A stretch of DNA of 6,180 nucleotides from JBBSDV01 sp038240335 (GTDB lineage Bacteria; Chloroflexota; Dehalococcoidia; DSTF01; JACRBR01), in contig JBBSDV010000179.1 of assembly GCA_038240335.1 (NCBI GenBank), forward strand, positions 1-6,180, given 5' to 3'. Position numbers and translations under genes: made by a program. The stretch's first letter is position 1. The number at the start of each line of letters is the position of its first letter. Of this stretch, positions 1 through 5,700 are shown in pieces. The notes under the pieces are model-generated. The model had not been told where the DNA came from. It searched no databases and was given only the letters and a program-made list of their open reading frames with translations.

Positions 1-918
1 GCCGTACGCGGATGCGAACTGAAATACCCAGACGAGGTTGCCCATGATAATGAGCATCAGGCCCGCTGCGATGCCGAAGACCGGCGGCTTCCAGTTAAAC
101 GCCGCTGCCTGCGGAGGGTTGAGATTGTGGTCGGGCTGCGCGGCTACCGGCTGGCGGATCGGCGGCGACGCGGGCGCGACGACAGCTCCGGCGGCCGCTG
201 CAACTGGAGCGACTGCGGCCTCCGCCGTACGACGGGAGCGTTGCGGCTTCGCGGCGACCGGGTGGCGTGCGACGGGCTCGCGTTGCGGTTCGGTCGCTTC
301 GCGCATCTGCACGAGGTTATAGACGAGACCGGCGGCGCCGACGAAGGCCATCGTCGCGATCATCGCGAGACCGATGTTGTATTCGACGTCAGGCGCAACG
401 GCGGCGAAGCGGCCGACGGTGTCGACGAGCAGGTATCCGAAGTAGTAGTAGGCGACGGTATGGCCGGCAAGCCACGGGTCTTTCGGCGGGAAATGTTCCG
501 CGTGCCGGACGGCGTTGAGGAACATCAGGTCCATCGGCTGCTCGGTGCCCTGGATCTGGCCGACGAGCGCGCGCAGCCAGACCGCTGTCATGAAGACGAC
601 GAGAAACAGCACCTCGACGCCGACGATGTATTGCCAGTGATCGCGCACCCAATCGACCAGCGCATCACGCTCGCGGTAGGCGAAGATCGCCGAGATGACG
701 GCGAGAATCGCGAGTGCGCCGAGGGTGCCGCGGACAGAGTTCGGCGCGAGGTGAATGCTGTTGAGGAGCCAGAAGGTGAAGCCGAGGAAGACGAGGGCGA
801 AGGGCTTCGAGAGCGCGTAGCCGCGATCAGGCAGGCGGCGGAACATGGCGAGGCAGAGTGGCAGCAAGAGGATGCCGACGACCAGCAGGATGAGCCACCA
901 CCGGAACGCTTCGCTCAT
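1..918 (-). CDS. DUF2298 / Chlor_Arch_YYY family polytopic membrane protein, N-terminal 306 residues (C-terminus beyond left edge)
   Basis: The frame is open from ATG at 918-916 to base 1, giving 306 residues with no stop. The codon just upstream (921-919) is an in-frame TGA, so this ATG is the first possible start; a weak AGGT lies 6 bases before it. I see hydrophobic segments at about residues 7-25, 36-58, 66-81, 96-118, 181-203 and 280-302. The family hallmark is plain: EQPMD at 126-130, then HFPPKDPWLAGHTVAYYYFG at about 141-161 with the triple tyrosine at 157-159. GYALSKPFAL at 33-42 also fits. Proteins of this family are usually much longer, so most of the gene is missing. The biochemical function is unknown; the many-helix layout with conserved acidic residues in a loop recalls GT-C glycosyltransferases, but that is inference. 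Residues 207-275 form an unusual Ala/Pro-rich basic linker between two helices. The gene follows ftsY by 106 bases on the same strand and may be cotranscribed with it. Confidence 0.88.
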   Translation of the reverse strand, partial: MSEAFRWWLILLVVGILLLPLCLAMFRRLPDRGYALSKPFALVFLGFTFWLLNSIHLAPNSVRGTLGALAILAVISAIFAYRERDALVDWVRDHWQYIVGVEVLFLVVFMTAVWLRALVGQIQGTEQPMDLMFLNAVRHAEHFPPKDPWLAGHTVAYYYFGYLLVDTVGRFAAVAPDVEYNIGLAMIATMAFVGAAGLVYNLVQMREATEPQREPVARHPVAAKPQRSRRTAEAAVAPVAAAAGAVVAPASPPIRQPVAAQPDHNLNPPQAAAFNWKPPVFGIAAGLMLIIMGNLVWVFQFASAYG

Positions 919-934
919 TCAGTACCTAGCTTGA

Positions 935-954
935 ACGCGCCCGAACGGGCGCGT
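935..954 (-). terminator. 20-base perfect GC palindrome between ftsY and the YYY gene (possible terminator or attenuator)
   Basis: ACGCGCCCG, a two-base centre, then CGGGCGCGT forms an exact inverted repeat; as RNA this is an 8-bp stem with a GUUC loop. It lies 70 bases after the ftsY stop and 16 bases before the YYY start codon, in the only gap between those genes. No U-tract follows on either strand, so it is a poor classical intrinsic terminator. It could instead limit read-through, protect a processed end, or shape the YYY leader. I see no convincing promoter in the rest of the 919-1024 gap. Confidence 0.4.
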
Positions 955-1024
955 CTTACACATCTACGATGGAAGATCTGACCCGGTTTCTTCGCCGCTC
1001 GCAATCGATGGAACCACTATTCCA

Positions 1025-1978
1025 TCAGTCGAACAGGGCATCGACGAACTCTTCCGCATCGAACGGCGTCAGATCCTCCGGTTTTTCACCAGTGCCGATG
1101 AACCTGACGGGAATACCGAGCTGGTCCGACACGGCAAAGACGATGCCGCCTTTGGACGTGCCGTCGAGCTTCGTCAGGCAGAGCGCCGTAATCGGCACGA
1201 CCTCGGCGAAGGCTTTCGCCTGCACCAGCGCGTTCTGGCCGGTGGTCGCGTCGAGGACGAGCATCACCTCGTCGGCGCCTTCCGGCAGCTTGCGGGCAAT
1301 CACGCGGACGATCTTGCCGAGCTCTTCCATGAGATTGAACTTCGTGTGGAGGCGGCCGGCGGTGTCGATGAGCAGCACGTCGGCCTTGCGGCTCTCGGCG
1401 GCGCTCATCGCGTCGAAGACGACGGCGCCGGGGTCGGCGCCCTGCTTGTGGGCGATGACATCGGCGCCGACGACCTCGCCCCAGCTCTTGAGCTGCTCGA
1501 TGGCGGCGGCGCGGAAGGTATCGGCGGCGGCTACGACGACGCTCTCGCCGTCCTCCCGGTAGGCCTGCGCGAGCTTGGCGACGCTCGTCGTCTTGCCTGT
1601 GCCGTTGACGCCGACGATGAGGATGACGGCAGGCCGATCCGGCGGTGGCGATTCTTCGTCGCCCCAGATGCGGCCCTTCTCGCGGCCGATCTGGAGAATG
1701 TCGAAGAGCTCGTCCTTGAGCAGCTCCTTGACGTCGGCGGGATCCTTGATTCGCTCCTTCTCGACGCGCAGCTGGATGTCGGCGAGGATGCGGCTGGTCG
1801 TCGCGACGCCGGTGTCGGCGCCGATCAGCAGCTCTTCAAGCTCGTCCCAGATCTCGTCGTCGATCTTGGCGCGATCGAAGAGGCCGGAGATGTTGGTGAA
1901 CCAGCCCTTGCGGGTCTTCTCAAGAGCCTGCTCGGTCTTCTCGTCGGTCTGTTGCGTGCGCTTGAAGATGCGTACCAG
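1025..1978 (-). CDS. ftsY: Signal recognition particle receptor FtsY (SRP-GTPase NG domain), apparent CTG start
   Basis: FtsY is the membrane-associated receptor that docks the SRP Ffh-RNA complex, so that ribosomes translating membrane proteins reach SecYEG; both partners hydrolyse GTP on release. The product is 317 residues, the short form with little or no acidic A domain. The N-terminus (VRIFKRTQQ, then ALEKTRKGWFTNISGLF around 18-35) matches the amphipathic membrane-binding start of NG+1-type FtsY. The helical N domain spans about 38-105, with EELLIGADTG near 49-58. GTPase motifs are all present: P-loop GVNGTGKT at 123-130, DTFRAAA at 153-159, DTAGR at 205-209, TKLDGTSKGG at 269-278, and the C-terminal GTGEKPEDLTPF. 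An in-frame TAG lies ten codons upstream of the start, and no ATG, GTG or TTG occurs before residue 191. CTG at 1978-1976, 7 bases after a perfect AGGAGGT, is therefore the likely start. smc lies 743 bases upstream on the same strand. Confidence 0.96.
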   Translation of the reverse strand: MVRIFKRTQQTDEKTEQALEKTRKGWFTNISGLFDRAKIDDEIWDELEELLIGADTGVATTSRILADIQLRVEKERIKDPADVKELLKDELFDILQIGREKGRIWGDEESPPPDRPAVILIVGVNGTGKTTSVAKLAQAYREDGESVVVAAADTFRAAAIEQLKSWGEVVGADVIAHKQGADPGAVVFDAMSAAESRKADVLLIDTAGRLHTKFNLMEELGKIVRVIARKLPEGADEVMLVLDATTGQNALVQAKAFAEVVPITALCLTKLDGTSKGGIVFAVSDQLGIPVRFIGTGEKPEDLTPFDAEEFVDALFD

Positions 1979-1985
1979 GGCGGGA

Positions 1986-1992
1986 ACCTCCT
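1986..1992 (-). promoter_or_regulatory. Perfect Shine-Dalgarno AGGAGGT that sets the ftsY CTG start
   Basis: AGGAGGT, read on the minus strand, is fully complementary to the usual 16S rRNA 3' tail. Seven bases separate it from the CTG at 1978-1976, which is the ideal spacing. It lies only ten codons or fewer after the upstream in-frame TAG, so it can serve only this start or an out-of-frame one. No ATG, GTG or TTG lies in the ftsY frame near it. Confidence 0.85.
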
Positions 1993-2002
1993 CGTTCGCG
2001 GC

Positions 2003-2031
2003 ATTCTAGCGGTTCGGGCGGGAAGGGTGAA
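2003..2031 (-). promoter_or_regulatory. Sigma-70-like promoter for ftsY (TTCACC-17-TAGAAT)
   Basis: On the minus strand, TTCACC (2031-2026, 4 of 6 matches to TTGACA) is followed by a 17-base spacer and TAGAAT (2008-2003, 5 of 6 to TATAAT). A start about 7 bases further on, near 1996, would give a leader of roughly 18 bases that just includes the Shine-Dalgarno at 1992-1986. Position and spacing are right for an ftsY promoter separate from smc. Such matches can occur by chance, and no transcript data are available. Confidence 0.55.
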
Positions 2032-2091
2032 ATGCGCGACGAGACGAAGTGCGGGTGCGCCGTTCGTTGGCACCCCGATCAGTGCTTCATT

Positions 2092-2216
2092 CCGACTTGG
2101 TCGGGGGCTCGCCGTGTCCGCTCGCGCGTACCCGGATACAGATATTTGGAGAAGGAGGTGTATTCCTGGGGGGACACCCCCCAGACCCCCCGGCAGAGGG
2201 CGCTGCGCTCTCTTGC
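2092..2216 (+). repeat. Three-hairpin intergenic repeat, copy A
   Basis: The element has three inverted repeats in order. Hairpin 1 is CCGAC-TTG-GTCGG at 2092-2104. Hairpin 2 is CTGGGGGG-ACA-CCCCCCAG at 2166-2184, an 8-bp stem. Hairpin 3 is AGAGGGCG-CTG-CGCTCTCT at 2195-2213, with one G-T pair. Between hairpins 1 and 2 lies a 61-base segment including GCCGTGTCCGCTCGCGCGTA, nearly identical to that in copy C. A further C-tract after hairpin 2 could compete for the same G-tract. Just before hairpin 2 this copy carries AAGGAGGTG (2152-2160), but no start codon is suitably placed behind it. Confidence 0.85.
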
Positions 2217-2330
2217 ACTCCCGCTTGGCATCGAAAGGGAACGAGGGTGCACTCCAGTTTGAATGTAGCCGGCACAGGGACGTCGCGGTCTTTGTGCTCC
2301 ACGGAAGCGCAGCCTCGCCGGCCGCGCATT

Positions 2331-2429
2331 GCGGCAGACCCTACTTGGTCGGCGGTTCGCGTTTTTGAGAAGGAGTAAGTGCCTGGGGACACCCCCAGAC
2401 CCCCGGCAGAGGGCGCTGCGCGCTCTGCC
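2331..2429 (+). repeat. Three-hairpin intergenic repeat, copy B (internally deleted)
   Basis: This copy starts with GCGGCAGACC and has a hairpin 1 with one mismatch (CCTAC-TTG-GTCGG, 2340-2352). Hairpin 2 is shortened to CTGGGG-ACAC-CCCCAG (2383-2398). Hairpin 3 is strengthened: GGCAGAG at 2405-2411 pairs with CTCTGCC at 2423-2429, around GCGC-T-GCGC. Only 30 bases separate hairpins 1 and 2, against 61 and 58 in copies A and C; the segment from CCGTGTCC to the CCCGGAT region is missing. Orientation is the same as the other copies. Confidence 0.85.
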
Positions 2430-2463
2430 CTACGCGAAAGCCTGGACTCGTCGCACCGGCATC

Positions 2464-2594
2464 GCGGCAGATCCCGACATGGTCGGCGGTTCGCCGTGTC
2501 CGCTTGCGCGTACCCGGATGCATTTTGAGAAGAAAAGTAAGTTCCTGGGGGACACCCCCCAGACCCCCCCGGCAGAGGGCGCTGCGCTCTCTGC
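2464..2594 (+). repeat. Three-hairpin intergenic repeat, copy C
   Basis: This is the most complete copy. It opens with GCGGCAGATCC as copy B does. Hairpin 1 is CCGAC-ATG-GTCGG (2474-2486), hairpin 2 is CTGGGGG-ACAC-CCCCCAG (2545-2562), and hairpin 3 is GCAGAGGGCG-CTG-CGCTCTCTGC (2572-2594), a 10-bp stem with one G-T pair. After it comes TGCACGCCCGC, similar to TGCACTCCCGC after copy A. The start of hairpin 2 is 162 bases from that of copy B, and B is 217 from A, so the array is not evenly spaced. Confidence 0.87.
2520..2594 (-). terminator. Possible smc transcription terminator formed by repeat copy C
   Basis: Read in the direction of smc transcription, hairpin 3 (2594-2572) is followed by hairpin 2 (2562-2545, a 7-bp G/C stem), and then by a pyrimidine-rich, T-rich tail (2544-2525) that includes ACTTTTCTTCTC. 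That is close to an intrinsic terminator, though the T-run is broken by C and A. It lies about 130-200 bases past the smc stop. Copies A and B have the same layout with fewer T residues, so repeats could give a graded series of stops before the ftsY promoter. Confidence 0.4.
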
Positions 2595-2721
2595 ACGCCC
2601 GCATGAAGGCAACCGGCACAGTGCACTGCGCTCCCGCTTGTCGAGGGTCGACTTACGCACCCGCTCGTCTTCTGTCTAGCCGGATCGGAGTTCTTGGTAG
2701 CGAGGATTTGGAAGCACCACG

Positions 2722-5700
2722 CTAGTTCTCGCTTTCCGGCACATCCTCGAGCTTGAGGCTGAGGATGCGGGAGACGTTGTCGGCACCCATGGAGACGCCG
2801 TAGATCGTGTCGGCGGTCTCGATGGTGCGGCGGTTGTGGGTGATGATGATGAACTGGGTCCGCTCCGAGAGGGCGCGCAACTCCTCGACGAAGCGACCGA
2901 CGTTCGCCTCGTCGAGCGCGGCATCGACCTCGTCGAGGACGCAGATCGGCGATGGGTTCGCCTGGAGTAGCGCGAAGAGCAGCGCCACGGCCGTCAGCGA
3001 TCGCTCGCCGCCGGAGAGCAGGGCGAGCGAACCCAGCTTCTTGCCCGGCGGCTGGGCGATGATCTCGATGCCGGGGAGACCGTACTCGTCGGGCTCGCCG
3101 AGCTCGAGGCGGGCGGTACCGCCGCGGAAGAAGGCGCTGAAGTAGCGCTCGAATTCGCGGTTGACGAGCTTGAACGTCGCGCGGAACCGGTCGCGCATGA
3201 CGTCTTCGAGCTCGGTGATGGCGGCCTGGAGCTGCTCCTCGGCCTGCTGCAGGTCGCGGGTCTGCGTCGAGAGGAAGTCGAAACGCTCGCGGCTATCGGC
3301 GTACTCGACGGCGGCCTCTTCGTTGATCGGGCCGAGGCCGCGGATCTGGCCGCGCAGCTCAGCGATGTGGTCGCGCACCTCGAGCGGGTTGATCGTCGCG
3401 CCGCCGTGGATCGGCGGCAGATTGGCGCCCGCGTCGGCGTCGCCGTCATCGCTGCGCAGCCATGCGGGCAAGTCGCCGTTCGAGGAGACGTACGCCTCCT
3501 CGGGAGGCCGCTCGTCCGGATCCGTCGCGAGTTCGCGTTCCGGCTCGGCGAGCCGTTCGATCTCGCCGTCGGCGGTCGCGACGAATCCTTCCGTCTCGAG
3601 ATTCTGGCGCAGTACTTCGAGCTCGTCGCGGCGGACGCGCATGTCGTTCTCGGCGTCGATGAGCGCGCGTTCGGCGCCATGGAGCTTCGCGTTCGACTGG
3701 GCGAGCTCACCGGTCATGGAGCGTTCTCGCGATTCAAGCTGCGACAGCTCTTGCCGGGCGGGTGCGAGCTCCGCAGCAAGAGATTGCACCTCGGTGGTTT
3801 TTGCCGCGCGTTCGCGCTCGGCGGCGGCGCGGCGAACGGCGACAGTCTGCGACTCGGCGGCGGCACGCTCGGCCTGCTCCGACTTCTGGGTGATCTGCCG
3901 GGCGAGCCGCTCCCGTGCGACGCGCTCGCCTTCACTCGAGGTACGCTCGGACCGCATCTCGCCATCGAGATGCGCGACATCGGCGGCGCGCTCGGAGACG
4001 ATGCCGGAGAGCTTCGCGCGCTCGCTTTCGAGCATCACCATCGCGTCGCGCTCCTGCCGTTCGGCGGCCGCCGCGTCGCGCCCTTCGGATTCACGCGCCG
4101 CGCGATCCGTTTCAGCGCGCTCGCGCTGAGACTGAAGCTTCGCCAACTGCTCTTCGCGCTGCTGATCGTTACGCGCCAAGGCACCGAGCTGTGACCGGAA
4201 CGCGGCCAGTCCGGCTTTCGCCGCGCCGAGCTGCGCGCCGATCGCGTTCTTCTTTTCGCGCAGCAACTCAATGTTCGCCGAGAGCTCTGTCAGTCTCCGT
4301 TGGGCTTCCTCTTGCTCACGTCCGGATTCGCGAAGGGCGGCCTCGCGCTCATCGATCAGCGGACGCAGGCGAGCAAGTTCGAGCGGCAGTTCGCCGACTT
4401 CGCGTTCGCGGACGAACGACGCCTGCGCACCGGCCGTCGTGCCGGCCGTTACCGCGCCGACGGGGCGAACCAGCACGCCATCGAGCGTGGCGACCGCGCT
4501 CGCGAGGCCGCGCCGAACGATGCGGTGGGCGAGCGCCAGATCCTCGACGATGATCGTGCGGCCGAGCAGGGTGTCGATCAATCGGCGATATTTCGAGTCG
4601 CACTTCACGAGTCCGCAGGCGACGCCGATGATGCCGCGTTCCTTGATCAAGTTGAGGGCGCGGGTGTCCTGGAAGTTGTCGAGCGCGTAGATCGTCGCGC
4701 GACCGGCGTCGCCGGCAAGGAGCAGCGCGACAGCGGCGCGGACGTCGGTATCACGCTCCATTACGACGGCGAACAGGTTCTCGGCGAGCGCGGCCTCGAT
4801 CGCCTTCTCGAGACCGGGCGGTACGCGCAGCAGCTGGCCGATGAGGCCGACGACGCCGCGTAGTTCGATGTCCGGCGCCACCGTCTCGCGTGGGATGACG
4901 TCGCCGGCTTCGAGGATACTGCGCACCCCGGAATCCGGCGCTTGCGGCCGCACGTCGAGCTCCTCCATCACCTCGAGGCGGACGGCAACAGACTCGAGCT
5001 GGCTGCGAAGGACGCGCAGATCCTCATCCATTGCTGCCTGATCGCGGCGACGCTGGACGATCGCCTCCTCCTCGCGCGTGCGGTCGGCGATTGCCCACTC
5101 GAGCTGCGGGCCGGCGAGTGAGAGATCGCGGGTGAGCTGTGCATAGTGACGCGCCCAGGCGGCGAGGTCGTTCAGGGCCTTACGGCGTTCTTCGAGCGAA
5201 GCATCCCGCTCGCGGCGCAGCCGGGCAATGCTGTCGGCGGCTTCCTGCATGCGGCGGGCGAGGTCTTCGACAGCGCCGGCTGCTCGCGACGCGGTCTGCT
5301 CATGCTTGAGGGTCGAGCGTTGCAGCTGCTGCAGTTCTCGCTCGACGTCGGAGAGGCGGGCGCGCTGCTGCGCCAGTTCGTCCTTGTGGTTGGCGAGGAG
5401 CGCCTCTTTCTCCGTCTGGTCGGCCACGGCGACGAGCGGCGCCTGTGCAGCTTCCTCGGCGCGGAGCAACGCGATCTCGGCGGCGAGTTCTTCGACGCGC
5501 TCCGCAAGCATCTTGCCGCGCTCGCCGTCGAGCACGACGCGGCGATCGAGGTCGCGGGCGTAGTCCTCGAGGCTGCGCAGGCTGCCTTCGCGACTTCGGA
5601 TCTCGTTCTTTCGCTCGGCGATGGCGGCGCGCAGCTGGACGAGGCCGTCCTCGCAGGCCTTCGCGTCGGACTTCAGGCGCTCGAACTCTTCGCTGCGCTG

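Larger units (their letters stand above)
1979..2721. other. Intergenic block between smc and ftsY, filled by structured repeats
   Basis: This 743-base stretch separates two genes that are often tightly linked. I find no credible protein gene in it: the open frames present are Pro/Gly/Arg-rich read-throughs of the repeats with no homology I recognise. It holds the ftsY promoter and ribosome site at its left end, three direct copies of a three-hairpin element in the middle, and a terminator-like signal for smc. At 2595-2721 there are only small palindromes: CAGTGCACTG at 2619-2628 and GTCGA-GGG-TCGAC at 2640-2652. The spacer at 2217-2330 between copies A and B and the spacer at 2430-2463 between copies B and C show nothing I can name. 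Confidence 0.8.

Noticed and set aside
127..981. Long plus-strand frame (284 codons) opposite the YYY gene
   Set aside because: It is the antisense shadow of a clear membrane-protein gene; its product is rich in Arg, Glu and Asp with no recognisable domain.
1025..1408. Short FtsY reading from the ATG at 1408
   Set aside because: That start removes the N domain, the P-loop and the DTFRAAA motif, while the same frame carries all of these upstream to 1978.
1825..2073. Out-of-frame ATG at about 2004 as an alternative use of the ftsY Shine-Dalgarno region
   Set aside because: That ATG lies upstream of the Shine-Dalgarno sequence, overlaps the proposed -10 box and opens an Arg/Pro/Ser-rich frame without homology.
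1346..2368. Plus-strand frame of 340 codons across ftsY and the repeats
   Set aside because: It is opposite ftsY, whose GTPase motifs are complete; such long antisense frames are expected in GC-rich coding DNA.
2092..2594. CRISPR array
   Set aside because: Only three units, about 100-130 bases long, unevenly spaced, with internal hairpins and no cas genes in view.
2087..2626. Open frames on both strands through the repeat block (for example 179 codons on the minus strand)
   Set aside because: They repeat the same peptide pattern because they read the repeats, have no suitable ribosome site and start, and resemble no known protein.
2619..2652. Small palindromes CAGTGCACTG and GTCGA-GGG-TCGAC after smc
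   Set aside because: Short and single-copy; I cannot distinguish them from chance in GC-rich sequence.
3161..4863. Several plus-strand frames opposite smc (3161-4129, 3367-4194, 4300-4863)
   Set aside because: All lie opposite the intact SMC frame and give low-complexity Ser/Arg or Ala/Gly products.
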